Shown here piece after piece: positions 1-7,630 of a stretch of DNA of 64,000 nt (position 1 is the stretch's first letter; the number at the start of each line of letters is the position of its first letter). The stretch comes from Anaerolineales bacterium (GTDB lineage: Bacteria; Chloroflexota; Anaerolineae; Anaerolineales; Villigracilaceae): NCBI GenBank assembly GCA_030834895.1, contig JAUQXA010000024.1:1-64000 (forward strand), in the 5' to 3' direction. Position numbers and translations under genes: made by a program. Under the pieces are notes generated by a model. That model was not told where the DNA came from, did no database searches, and worked only from the letters and a program-made list of their open reading frames with translations.

Positions 1-95
1 TCTTGCGCTGGTCGTCCACGAGTTGTTTTTGCCTGCGGGAGCAAGGGTTCTATCCGCTCCCATTGTTCATTGGTTAGGTCGCCACGGTTTCCCAT
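1..95 (-). CDS. IS5-family transposase, N-terminal part (partial)
   Basis: Starting from the ATG at 95-93 on the minus strand, the 31 visible codons include [15 protein letters not shown] followed by a GRP turn. This is the characteristic N-terminus of IS5/IS4-type transposases (the DUF4096-like domain that precedes the DDE catalytic core). The gene runs off the left edge of the window, so the catalytic residues are not visible and it cannot be said whether the copy is intact. The reading direction points away from the hsd locus. The match rests on motif recognition only. Confidence 0.75.
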   Translation of the reverse strand, partial: MGNRGDLTNEQWERIEPLLPQAKTTRGRPAQ

Positions 96-137
96 AGCGA
101 CCAATTTAACCACCTTTTTGTATTTTGCATACAGACC
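1..137 (-). mobile_element. End of an IS5-type insertion sequence, cut by window start
   Basis: The segment carries the start of an IS5-like transposase gene reading out of the window, followed by about 40 bases of non-coding end. On the minus strand the presumed IS end reads GGGTCTGTATGCAAAATAC. The adjacent plus-strand triplet CTA (138-140) fits the short TNA target duplication usual for several IS5 groups, and hsdM-like coding sequence resumes exactly there. The other end and its inverted repeat are outside the window, so the boundary at 137 is inferred from where hsdM similarity starts. Confidence 0.6.
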
Positions 138-156
138 CTAACAAGAAATAAATCGG

Positions 157-223
157 GTAGGGGCGCGGTCCCCGCGCCCAAGGGTGACGGTAAAAACAAG
201 GGCGGGGAGACCCCGCCCCTACG
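157..223. repeat. Paired palindromic (REP-like) repeat inside hsdM remnant
   Basis: Two hairpins, at 161-179 (arms GGGCGCGG/CCGCGCCC) and 200-218 (arms GGGCGGGG/CCCCGCCC), are bracketed by GTAGGGG (from 158) and CCCCTAC (to 222), so the whole unit is an inverted repeat. The hsdM frame reads straight through it (residues such as [10 protein letters not shown] and GGETPPL) between NKSG and RKGQTLF, so this copy was inserted in frame. Confidence 0.8.
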
Positions 224-349
224 GGATCGAAAAGGGCAGACGTTGTTCATTGACGCCCGCAAATTGGGGACGCTGACCGACCGCGTCCATCGGGATTTGT
301 CGGATGAAAACATCGCCCAAATTGCGGATACCTACCACGCGTGGAAAAA

Positions 350-415
350 TGCCGCCCCCCGTAGGGACAATTCATGAATTGTCCCTAAGGGGGGCGGTTC
401 ATGAACCGCCCCTAC
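350..415. repeat. Double palindromic repeat that frameshifts hsdM
   Basis: Two perfect palindromes stand side by side, 363-386 (24 nt, core AATTCATGAATT) and 391-412 (22 nt, core GGTTCATGAACC), followed by CTAC. The upstream bases GCCCCCCGTAGGG also mirror the downstream GGGGGGC, giving a near-perfect palindrome of almost 50 nt around the first core. hsdM is in frame 0 before the unit and frame +1 after it. Confidence 0.85.
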
Positions 416-649
416 GGACGCCATACGAGGATGTGGCGGGGTTTTGCAAATCGGTCACCATCGACGAAATCCGCGCGCGGGGATATGTGCTGACGCCGGG
501 GCGGTACGTGGGCGCGGCAGAATTGGAAGAAGATGATGAACCCTTTGATGAAAAGATGGCACGTTTGACGAAGGAATTGGAAGCGCAATTTGAAGAGAGC
601 GAAAAGCTAGAAAAGCAAATTCGAGAGAATTTGAAACGAGTGGGGTGAA

Positions 650-1843
650 ATGAACAAAGTTGTTTTAGGTAATGTTTGCGAAAAAATTGGTAGCGGCGCA
701 ACTCCACGCGGCGGGAGTGATGTCTATTTGTCGCAAGGCGAAATTGCCCTTATTCGAAGCCAAAATGTTTATAACGATGGCTTCAAAAAAGACGGTTTGG
801 CATATATCACCGAAGTTCACGCAGAAGAATTGAGTAATGTTACTGTTGAGCCAAATGACGTTTTGTTGAACATAACAGGAGATTCCGTTGCTCGATGCTG
901 CCAAGTTCCAGATGATATTCTTCCTGCAAGGGTAAATCAACACGTTGCAATTATTCGCCCGCAAAAAGACAAATTAGATGCACGTTATTTGCGTTATTAC
1001 TTGGTTGACCCAATCATGCAAGACTACATGCTTATGTTGGCGGGTGGCGGAGCGACAAGAAATGCGCTCACAAAAGGAATGATTGGATCTTTTGAAATTC
1101 CTGCTCCTTCCGTTCCTGAACAACGCGCCATTGCAGGGATTCTCGGCGCGCTGGACGATAAGATCGAACTCAACCGCCACATGAACCGCACGCTTGAGTC
1201 CATAGCGCGGGCGGTGTTTCGTCAGTGGTTTGTGGAGAGTGAGGATGTTGGAGATTGGGCAGACAAGCCACTTTATGAATATGCAGAATACATCAATGGG
1301 GCTGCGTACAGAGATTTTGATTTCTCACCCGATAATTCTGGATTACCAATTATAAAAATTGCCGAAATCAAAAATGGGATTACAAATCAAACTAAATATA
1401 CAAACAAGCAAATGGACGAGAAATATCGAATAATCAATGGTGATATTCTTTTTGCTTGGTCAGGCAGTCCAGATACATCAATCGATACTTTTATCTGGGT
1501 GAACGGAGAAGGCTGGCTTAATCAACATATTTTCAAGGTCATTCCTCCTGATCCAGACAAGAAATGGTTTACCTACTTACTGCTCAAGCATTTCAAAGAA
1601 ATATTTATCGAAATTGCTCGGGATAAACAAACGACTGGTCTTGGTCATGTGACTGTAAAAGACTTGAGTAGGCTAGTGTTTACATACCCGCCTGATAAAG
1701 TTGTAGCCAAATTCTCTGAAATAGTTGACCCGATGATGGAACGAATATTTACAAACGAAAAAGAATCGCGCACGCTGGCGAGTCTGCGGGATAGTCTGCT
1801 GCCGAAGTTGATGAGGGGCGAGGTGAGGGTGCGCGGGACGTAG
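650..1843 (+). CDS. hsdS: Type I restriction-modification specificity subunit HsdS
   Basis: This 397-residue protein has the two-fold HsdS layout: a first target recognition domain (about 1-150), a conserved helical spacer (156-195, PEQRAIAGILGALDDKIELN), a second target recognition domain (about 205-350) and a distal conserved helix ending SLRDSLLPKLMRGEVRV. HsdS chooses the bipartite DNA site for the HsdM2S and HsdR2M2S complexes. The length is normal. It begins directly after the hsdM remnant with GGGGTGAA as ribosome site. Its TAG stop (1841-1843) lies inside a GTAGGGGCGGG repeat, so the last residues (RVRGT) may be shortened or altered compared with the ancestral protein. Family assignment is firm; the recognised sequence cannot be predicted. 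Confidence 0.92.
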   Translation: MNKVVLGNVCEKIGSGATPRGGSDVYLSQGEIALIRSQNVYNDGFKKDGLAYITEVHAEELSNVTVEPNDVLLNITGDSVARCCQVPDDILPARVNQHVAIIRPQKDKLDARYLRYYLVDPIMQDYMLMLAGGGATRNALTKGMIGSFEIPAPSVPEQRAIAGILGALDDKIELNRHMNRTLESIARAVFRQWFVESEDVGDWADKPLYEYAEYINGAAYRDFDFSPDNSGLPIIKIAEIKNGITNQTKYTNKQMDEKYRIINGDILFAWSGSPDTSIDTFIWVNGEGWLNQHIFKVIPPDPDKKWFTYLLLKHFKEIFIEIARDKQTTGLGHVTVKDLSRLVFTYPPDKVVAKFSEIVDPMMERIFTNEKESRTLASLRDSLLPKLMRGEVRVRGT

Positions 1844-1976
1844 GGGCGGGTCTCCACGATATGTCAAGGTGTCCTGCCCGACGCTCATCCTGTTGTGCCA
1901 GATCGTCTTGCCCGCAGGAGAGACCCGCCCCTACCCGTAGCAATGATACGATTGATAAAACATGACCCGCCCCTAC
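1840..1976. repeat. GTAGGGGCGGG inverted-repeat cluster between hsdS and RAYT gene
   Basis: GTAGGGGCGGGTCTCC (1840-1855) is mirrored by GGAGAGACCCGCCCCTAC (1917-1934), with a third partial copy GACCCGCCCCTAC at 1964-1976. The spacing of about 60 nt between mirrored ends resembles the paired REP units that RAYT transposases act on, and the RAYT gene starts 15 nt further on. The first unit supplies the hsdS stop codon. Confidence 0.75.
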
Positions 1977-1990
1977 GGTAGAATGAACAT

Positions 1991-2518
1991 ATGAAATTTG
2001 ACCCCAAAATTCATCACCGCCATTCCATTCGATTACAGGGATATGATTACACCCAGTCGGGTGCGTATTTCGTTACGATTATCGCCTGGCAACGTGAATG
2101 TTTATTTGGTGAAATTGTGGACGGCGAAATGCAGTTGAACCAATTTGGAAAGATCGTGGAGCGTGCATGGTTCGATTTGCCGAAACATTATCCGCACGTT
2201 GAATTGGGAACGTTTTGCATCATGCCGAACCATGTCCATGCGGTGATTTTATTGATTGATGGGATTGTACGGGCGGGTTTGAAACCCGCCCCGACGATGG
2301 CGCGCCATCCATTATCCGAAATCGTGCGTGCATTCAAATCATTTTCTGCAAGACGAATCAACGAATTACGCAAAACGCAGGGCATTCCTGTCTGGCAGCG
2401 CAATTATTACGAACATATCATCCGCAACGACGAAGAGCACAACCGAATTTATTTGTATATCGAAGCCAACGTTGACAATTGGGTCAACGACGACGAAAAT
2501 CCAATGAGATCAAAATGA
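1991..2518 (+). CDS. REP-associated tyrosine transposase (RAYT, Y1_Tnp family)
   Basis: This 175-residue single-domain HUH-type transposase carries the metal-binding MPNHVHAV motif (HVH near 81-83) and the catalytic Tyr near 139/140 in [11 protein letters not shown]. Proteins of this family nick and join DNA at palindromic REP sequences and are held to spread REP and MITE-like repeats. Length is normal. Residues 94-102 (RAGLKPAPT) are encoded by a palindrome of the same general class (2271-2291), so the transposase gene carries one of its likely targets in frame. The gene sits between hsdS and hsdR, and its TGA (2516-2518) overlaps the ATG of hsdR (2515), so hsdR translation may be coupled to it. 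It is the best candidate in the window for the agent behind the palindromic insertions. Confidence 0.88.
   Translation: MKFDPKIHHRHSIRLQGYDYTQSGAYFVTIIAWQRECLFGEIVDGEMQLNQFGKIVERAWFDLPKHYPHVELGTFCIMPNHVHAVILLIDGIVRAGLKPAPTMARHPLSEIVRAFKSFSARRINELRKTQGIPVWQRNYYEHIIRNDEEHNRIYLYIEANVDNWVNDDENPMRSK
2267..2294. repeat. In-frame palindrome within the RAYT gene
   Basis: The arms GGGCGGGTTT and AAACCCGCCC flank a single central base (2271-2291), followed by CCG. It encodes RAGLKPAPT between the HUH motif and the [15 protein letters not shown] helix. Its edges resemble the GTAGGGGCGGG units next to the gene. Confidence 0.8.
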
Positions 2519-5500
2519 CATCCTTCACTGAATCCACCATTGAACAAGCGACCATTGATTGGCTCAAAGAGCTGGGCTACGACTACGTCTTCGGTCCTGA
2601 GATCGCGTTCGATGGTGAGCACCCCGAACGCGGCGATTATCAGGAAACACTCCTGCTCGGTCGTTTGCGGGATGCGATCACACGCATCAACCCCGACCTT
2701 CCGCCTGCCGCGCGTGAAGAAACCTTTCGCCAACTGACACGTCTCGGCAAACCTTCGCTGCTGCTGAACAACCATGCCTTTCATCACCTGCTGGTCAATG
2801 GTATTGAGGTGGACTATAAAGCCAAAGATGGGCGCATGGTCAGCGGGCGGGCGTATGTGGTGGATTTCGAGAACCAAGACAATAACGACTGGCTGGCGGT
2901 CAATCAATATACCGTTGTTGGGGCAATTCATGAATTGCCCCAACAATCGCCCCTGCATAGTCGGCGACCCGATGTGGTGATCTTCGTCAACGGTCTGCCG
3001 TTGGTGGTCATCGAACTCAAGAATGCCGCCGACGAAAAAGCTACCATCTGGTCGGCGTTCAATCAACTGCAAACCTACAAGAACGACATCCCCGCACTGT
3101 TCCACTATAACGAGCTGCTCATCATCTCCGATGGCTTGAATGCCCGCATCGGTTCACTCACGGCAAACAAGGAATGGTTCATGCCGTGGAAGACCATCGA
3201 AGGCGAAACGCAAGCGCCCGCTTCGGTCACACAATTGGAAGTGCTGCTCAAGGGCATATTCGAGAAACGTCGCTTCCTCGATCTTATCCGCTATTTCATT
3301 GTCTTTGAACAGGAACGCGGCGCACCCACGGTCAAGAAGATCGCAGGTTATCACCAGTTCCATGCGGTCAATTGCGCGGTCAATGAAACAATACGTGCAT
3401 CACGGTCAAATGCAAGGGCGGTTCATGAACCGCCCTTGCATTACGCAACCCACCCCATGAAAGGCGGTGAGACGGGCGATCATCGCATCGGTGTCATCTG
3501 GCACACGCAAGGCTCAGGTAAGAGTCTCACCATGGCGTTCTACACGGGGCGGCTGGTCTTGCATCCCGCCATGGAAAATCCCACCATCATCGTCATCACC
3601 GACCGCAACGACCTCGACGATCAACTCTTTGGCACCTTCTCGCGTTGTTCCGAAGTCCTGCGTCAAACGCCCGAACAAGCGTCAAGCCGTGAAGACCTGA
3701 TCGAGAAACTCAAAGGACGCATCGCGGGCGGCGTGTTCTTTACGACAATACAAAAATTCATGATTCCCGCGATAGGGGCAATTCATGAATCGCCCCAACA
3801 AACGCCCGTATTATCAGACCGCCATAACATCGTCGTCATTGCGGATGAAGCCCATCGCAGTCAATATGACTTCATCGACGGCTACGCCCGCCACATGCGG
3901 GACTCACTTCCCAACGCCTCTTTCATCGGGTTTACGGGGACGCCCATCGAACATACGGATGCCAACACCCGAGCCGTGTTCGGCGATTATGTCAGTATCT
4001 ACGACATCCAACAAGCTGTGGATGATGGTGCAACCGTCAAAATCTATTATGAAGGTCGGCTCGCCAAACTGGAACTGGACGAAAAAGAGAAGCCGAAGAT
4101 CGACCCCGAATTTGATGAAGTCACCGAAGGCGAAGAACTCGAAAAGAAGGAAAAGCTCAAGACCAAATGGGCGGCGCTCGAAGCCATTGTTGGCACCGAG
4201 AAACGCATTGGTTTGGTTGCTCAAGACATTGTCGATCACTTCGAGAAACGACAGGAAGCCATCGATGGCAAAGCGATGATCGTGGGCATGTCCCGCCGCA
4301 TCTGCGTGGATTTGTATAACGCGATTATCAAACTCCGCCCTGATTGGCACTCTGAAGATGACAAGCAGGGCGTCATCAAGGTCGTGATGACAGGCAACGC
4401 CACCGATCCGCTGGATTGGCAACAACACGTGAGGACTAAAGTACGCCGCGAAGAACTCGCCAAACGCTTCAAAGACGCTGATGACCCATTCAAACTTGTC
4501 ATCGTCCGCGATATGTGGCTGACGGGTTTCGATGTCCCGCCGCTACATACCATGTACATCGACAAACCCATGCAGGGGCATGGTCTCATGCAGGCGATTG
4601 CACGCGTCAACCGCGTGTACAAAGATAAACCAGGCGGCTTGATCGTGGATTATCTCGGTCTCGCCTATCACCTGCAAAAAGCTCTCGCCGCCTACACCGA
4701 AGCCGACCGTCCTGCCGAAGTTCCCGATCAGGAACAAGCAGTCAATGAATTGCTCAAACGCTATGAGATTTGTAAGGGCTTATTCCACGGCTTTGATTGG
4801 TCAAAGTATTTCACTGGCACAGCACAGGAACAATTGAACGTGCTTCCACAAGCAATGGAACACATCTTTAAGCTGGAAGATGGCAAAAAGCGTTACCTGG
4901 ACGCCGTCCGCAATATGTCTCTTGCGTTTGCCCTGGCTGTCCCTGATGAACGCGCAATTGCCATCCGCGATGATGTTGGTTTCTTCCAAGCGGTACGGTC
5001 TGCGCTCATCAAGTCCACGGTGGAAGGCGGCGATACCGCAGGCGATATGGAGCAGGCGATTCGGCAAATCCTTTCACGCGCCGTCTCTGCCAGCGATCAG
5101 GTCATTGACATCTTTGCCGCTGCCGGCTTGAAGAAACCTGAAATTTCCATTCTCTCCGAAGAGTTTCTGGCAGACGTGCGCAATATGCCGCAAAAGAACC
5201 TCGCGATTGAGTTGCTGCGTAAATTACTCAATGACGAGCTCAAATCGAGAATGAAGAAGAACGTCGTGCAATCCCGTTCCTTCACCGAAATGCTCGAACG
5301 CACCATTCGTTCCTACCAAAACCGCACGCTCGAATCCGCTGAAGTCATTGCCGAACTTATCAAACTCGCAGAAGAAATGCGCGAAGCACAAAAGCGCGGC
5401 GAAAAGCTCAACCTTACCGAAGACGAAATTGCCTTCTATGATGCGCTCGAAGTCAACGACAGCGCTGTGCAGGAATTGGGCGACGATGCCCTCAAAGCCA

Positions 5501-5697
5501 TTGCCCGTGAACTGGTCGATACCGTTCGCAAAAATACAACGATAGATTGGACGGTACGGGAAACTGTCCGCGCCAAATTGCGCGTGATGGTGAAGAGGAT
5601 ATTGCGCAAATACGGCTATCCGCCCGATAAGCAGGAGAAAGCAACGCAGACTGTGTTGGAGCAGGCTGAAGTCATCGCAAGGGATTGGGCGGGGTAA
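2515..5697 (+). CDS. hsdR: Type I restriction endonuclease subunit HsdR with three repeat-derived insertions
   Basis: This 1060-residue protein has the HsdR order: an N-terminal nuclease (RRPD, D153; ELK, E167/K169), a superfamily 2 translocase with Walker A TQGSGKS (K336) and DEAH (D444), a second RecA-like domain and a helical C-terminus. HsdR translocates DNA and cuts it far from the site, but only with HsdM and HsdS. The start at 2515 ([17 protein letters not shown]) is the family start; an earlier ATG at 2479 lies inside the RAYT gene. Three palindromes are read in frame: near residues 134-149 (GAIHELPQQ), 299-309 (ARAVHEPPL) and 420-434 (GAIHESPQQ). Each lies shortly N-terminal to a catalytic motif, and all three motifs are preserved. 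With hsdM broken, HsdR is probably not active here. Confidence 0.93.
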   Translation: MTSFTESTIEQATIDWLKELGYDYVFGPEIAFDGEHPERGDYQETLLLGRLRDAITRINPDLPPAAREETFRQLTRLGKPSLLLNNHAFHHLLVNGIEVDYKAKDGRMVSGRAYVVDFENQDNNDWLAVNQYTVVGAIHELPQQSPLHSRRPDVVIFVNGLPLVVIELKNAADEKATIWSAFNQLQTYKNDIPALFHYNELLIISDGLNARIGSLTANKEWFMPWKTIEGETQAPASVTQLEVLLKGIFEKRRFLDLIRYFIVFEQERGAPTVKKIAGYHQFHAVNCAVNETIRASRSNARAVHEPPLHYATHPMKGGETGDHRIGVIWHTQGSGKSLTMAFYTGRLVLHPAMENPTIIVITDRNDLDDQLFGTFSRCSEVLRQTPEQASSREDLIEKLKGRIAGGVFFTTIQKFMIPAIGAIHESPQQTPVLSDRHNIVVIADEAHRSQYDFIDGYARHMRDSLPNASFIGFTGTPIEHTDANTRAVFGDYVSIYDIQQAVDDGATVKIYYEGRLAKLELDEKEKPKIDPEFDEVTEGEELEKKEKLKTKWAALEAIVGTEKRIGLVAQDIVDHFEKRQEAIDGKAMIVGMSRRICVDLYNAIIKLRPDWHSEDDKQGVIKVVMTGNATDPLDWQQHVRTKVRREELAKRFKDADDPFKLVIVRDMWLTGFDVPPLHTMYIDKPMQGHGLMQAIARVNRVYKDKPGGLIVDYLGLAYHLQKALAAYTEADRPAEVPDQEQAVNELLKRYEICKGLFHGFDWSKYFTGTAQEQLNVLPQAMEHIFKLEDGKKRYLDAVRNMSLAFALAVPDERAIAIRDDVGFFQAVRSALIKSTVEGGDTAGDMEQAIRQILSRAVSASDQVIDIFAAAGLKKPEISILSEEFLADVRNMPQKNLAIELLRKLLNDELKSRMKKNVVQSRSFTEMLERTIRSYQNRTLESAEVIAELIKLAEEMREAQKRGEKLNLTEDEIAFYDALEVNDSAVQELGDDALKAIARELVDTVRKNTTIDWTVRETVRAKLRVMVKRILRKYGYPPDKQEKATQTVLEQAEVIARDWAG
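2915..2946. repeat. In-frame palindrome 1 in hsdR
   Basis: A perfect 32-nt palindrome centred on GCAATTCATGAATTGC. It is read as [11 protein letters not shown], immediately followed by SPLHS and then the conserved RRPDVV of the nuclease domain. The outer arms TTGTTGG/CCAACAA differ from the other copies, while the TTCATGAA core is shared. Confidence 0.9.
3411..3440. repeat. In-frame palindrome 2 in hsdR
   Basis: A perfect 30-nt palindrome centred on GGCGGTTCATGAACCGCC with outer arms TGCAAG/CTTGCA. It is read as [11 protein letters not shown], between the conserved FHAVN helix and the [17 protein letters not shown] segment that forms the Walker A site. Confidence 0.9.
3775..3796. repeat. In-frame palindrome 3 in hsdR (imperfect)
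   Basis: GGGGCAATTCATGAATCGCC and its continuation form a 22-nt palindrome with one mismatched pair. It is read as [10 protein letters not shown] between TTIQKF and [14 protein letters not shown]. The downstream CAACAA matches the right arm of copy 1 (2941-2946), so copies 1 and 3 are closely related. Confidence 0.85.
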
Positions 5698-6463
5698 TTG
5701 TGAGGCAAAACCCTTGAAGACCTGACAGGCGTCGCGTGGCGCCGTGGCGACATTTTCATAATACGATTCCTTGTCCGTGCATGGGTTATGGTCGGCTCGG
5801 TAAATACCCTCTCCGTCTGTTGGACACCTCCCCCATTTTCGCGAAAATGGGGGAGGCTGCGCTCTGAGAGTTTTTTCCACGATGAGTTTTACATAAACTA
5901 ACAGGTGTAAAAAGCCTTCCCCATTTTTGGGGGACATCGTACCCGAGCGCACTTTGCGAGTGGTAGGTTGGAGGGGGTTGGGTTTAGCAGGCTAACAATT
6001 CTGTGAAGCAAAAACCCTTGCCAGCCTAAAAACTTTTTGCGATAATGCGCCCGCTGTCGGGGAACTTGGCACGACCAAACACCCTTCGCAAGTCAACTTA
6101 ATATTATTTTCCGGGAACTCATTCATCACGCCTGCATTCAGCGTAGAGGGATTCTCGTTGCACTCCCACTCGCTCCGCTTCGCGGATTATAGTGGCGTGC
6201 AACGCAGTGTCGCCCACTCGCCGTTTGAGGCTCGGGGCTCAGAATGACAAGGTGCCCGTGAGCCTTGAATTAGCCTCGCCATAGTTTGTGGCATGGGGTG
6301 TGTTTCACTGCGCGTGGTGCCTGCCTACATAACAGGAGATTGCTTCGTGGCGCCAAGGCACCACTCGCAATGACATAGGTACTATTTAGGCCCCGTTGGC
6401 GACTCCCCAGGGATGGGGAAGCGTTGTATCAACCAAATCAATATGTATCAGGAGAAATAAAGA
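5698..6463. other. Gene-free repeat-rich interval after hsdR
   Basis: No convincing gene is visible in these 766 bases. They hold a perfect 30-nt palindrome at 5827-5856 (CCTCCCCC..GGGGGAGG with core ATTTTCGCGAAAAT), a partial second copy near 5918-5937 (CCTTCCCCATTTTTGGGGG), pieces of the CTCGCAATGACA family (about 6320-6375) and TCAGAATGACA (6240-6251). The last 20 bases form the leader of the next gene, with AGGAG at 6450-6454. It looks like a landing zone for several repeat families. Confidence 0.6.
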
Positions 6464-7039
6464 ATGGCAAAAGTTAAGTTAAACCCAATTGTCGAAGAAG
6501 TTAGCGGAGGGCTGGGCAACCTGGTCTTCCGCACCTCGAACGGCAAGACCGTCCTCTGTCGCAAGCCCGATGTCAGCGATAATGAAGTCACCGAGAACCA
6601 GGCCGCGCATCGCGAACGCTTCCGCCGGGCAGTGGCGTATGGCCGCTCCGTGATGGCCGATGAAGACATGCGCGCAATTTACGATCTGGCCGCGGAACGC
6701 AAAGGCATGCCCGTCTTTGCGCTCACCGTGGCCGATTTCTTCAACGCCCCTTCCATCAGCGAAGTGAATGTAACCGCGTATAACGGAAAAGTCGGTGACA
6801 CGATCAAGATCAGCGCCCTGGATGATGTCAGCGTGATGAGTGTACACGTTGCGCTTGTCAACTCACAGGATAACGCGCTCATCGAAAGCGGCGATGCGGT
6901 CGAAAGCGCTGCCGGTTCAGGTCAGTGGATCTATACTGCCACGGCGGCTGTCCCTGCCGGAACCATGGTGAATTTCACTGTGGTTGCCACAGACCGCCCG
7001 GGTGGAACGGCGATCGATACCCAGTCCAAGTCCGTCTAG
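6464..7039 (+). CDS. Conserved hypothetical protein
   Basis: This 191-residue protein is not recognised with confidence. The first 100 residues (VSGGLGNLVFR, then GKTVLCRKPDVSDN and QAAHRERFRRAVAYGR) are polar and helical and recall small phage-structure-like proteins that start with a GxxGN..VFR strand. The rest (from about 105) is a beta-rich, Ala/Val/Thr-rich domain resembling an immunoglobulin-like fold. There is no signal peptide or membrane segment. It has a good ribosome site (AGGAG, spacing about 9) and its own terminator, and stands alone. A structural or surface-associated role is possible but not shown. Confidence 0.6.
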   Translation: MAKVKLNPIVEEVSGGLGNLVFRTSNGKTVLCRKPDVSDNEVTENQAAHRERFRRAVAYGRSVMADEDMRAIYDLAAERKGMPVFALTVADFFNAPSISEVNVTAYNGKVGDTIKISALDDVSVMSVHVALVNSQDNALIESGDAVESAAGSGQWIYTATAAVPAGTMVNFTVVATDRPGGTAIDTQSKSV

Positions 7040-7099
7040 TCCCTAATCGCACAGCCGTAATCATGCCAGCGGGGCGCGGTTGTGATCTCGTGGCGAAAG

Positions 7100-7143
7100 C
7101 AAACACTCTCCAGTCGCATCCATAGGACAGGGAGTGTTTGTAT
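7100..7143 (+). terminator. Rho-independent terminator after the 6464 gene
   Basis: CAAACACTCTCC (7100-7111) pairs with GGGAGTGTTTG (7130-7140), followed by TATTTAT. The run of T is short, so termination may be partial. Confidence 0.55.
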
Positions 7144-7245
7144 TTATGGCTGGAATAATCGAAAAAAGCAGGGGAATACAATTTGCCTGTCGTGGTCTCG
7201 ATACGCCGCCCGAAAAACAAAGGTATAATTTCGCAAGGAAAGTAT

Positions 7246-7563
7246 ATGAAGAAGCAAACTGACCAACCCTTGAAAACCGAAGAAGGTTTTGAATTGAAAG
7301 TCCGCTCGCGAAACAGCAAACCCGTGACCCTCCAAATCCCCGCGGATACGCTGGCTTCACTGGAGAAAATTGCGGCAGGACGGGATATGACCGTAGAAGC
7401 CCTGCTAAAGTTGTATATTGGGCAGAGTATGCGGCAGGATTTGGCGAAGTTATCCGCCGACCGCGTGATGGAAAAAACCGCGCAAGTGTTGACGAAACAC
7501 ATCAAATCCCAAAAGGAAGTTTCGGCGATATTGAAGGAAATCCGAGTGAGTTCTGTTTCATAG
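7246..7563 (+). CDS. Small antitoxin-like DNA-binding protein
   Basis: This 105-residue protein has a central VTLQIPADTLASLEKIAAGR strand-helix followed by DMTVEALLKLYIGQSMRQDL, which resembles the ribbon-helix-helix pattern of CopG/BrnA-like antitoxins and a small family common in cyanobacteria and Chloroflexota. The C-terminal 35 residues are helical and charged. The ATG at 7246 is preferred over an earlier one at 7183 because of AAGGAA just upstream; TATAAT at 7224-7229 may be its -10 box, giving a very short leader. No toxin gene is adjacent, so a toxin-antitoxin role is unproven. Confidence 0.6.
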   Translation: MKKQTDQPLKTEEGFELKVRSRNSKPVTLQIPADTLASLEKIAAGRDMTVEALLKLYIGQSMRQDLAKLSADRVMEKTAQVLTKHIKSQKEVSAILKEIRVSSVS

Positions 7564-7630
7564 CCAATCTGTTTACCCCCGAGGGCCCTTCAGTCCCAAA
7601 ACAAAAATCCAAAATCCAAATAAGGCTCAC

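Larger units (their letters stand above)
138..648 (+). pseudogene. hsdM: hsdM remnant (type I DNA methyltransferase, C-terminal part)
   Basis: An open frame from the IS edge reads LTRNKSG, then a repeat-derived stretch, then the HsdM-typical [10 protein letters not shown] and ADTYHAWKN in frame 0. A second palindromic repeat (350-415) then shifts the frame: frame 0 stops at TGA in the repeat, and the continuation YEDVAGFCKS..TPGRYVG, typical of the HsdM C-terminus, lies in frame +1 and ends at 648. The catalytic NPPF region and SAM-binding core are missing, lost at the IS insertion. HsdM normally supplies the N6-adenine methylation and is needed by HsdR to cut, so this system should be inactive unless an intact hsdM exists elsewhere. 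The stop at 646-648 abuts the hsdS start at 650, the usual hsdM-hsdS arrangement. Confidence 0.85.

Noticed and set aside
2479..2514. Earlier start for hsdR ([12 protein letters not shown])
   Set aside because: It lies within the RAYT coding sequence and adds 12 residues not typical of HsdR; the ATG at 2515 gives the family N-terminus.
5224..5952. Minus-strand 242-codon frame over the hsdR end
   Set aside because: It is antisense to hsdR and continues into repeats; the translation has no domain-like pattern.
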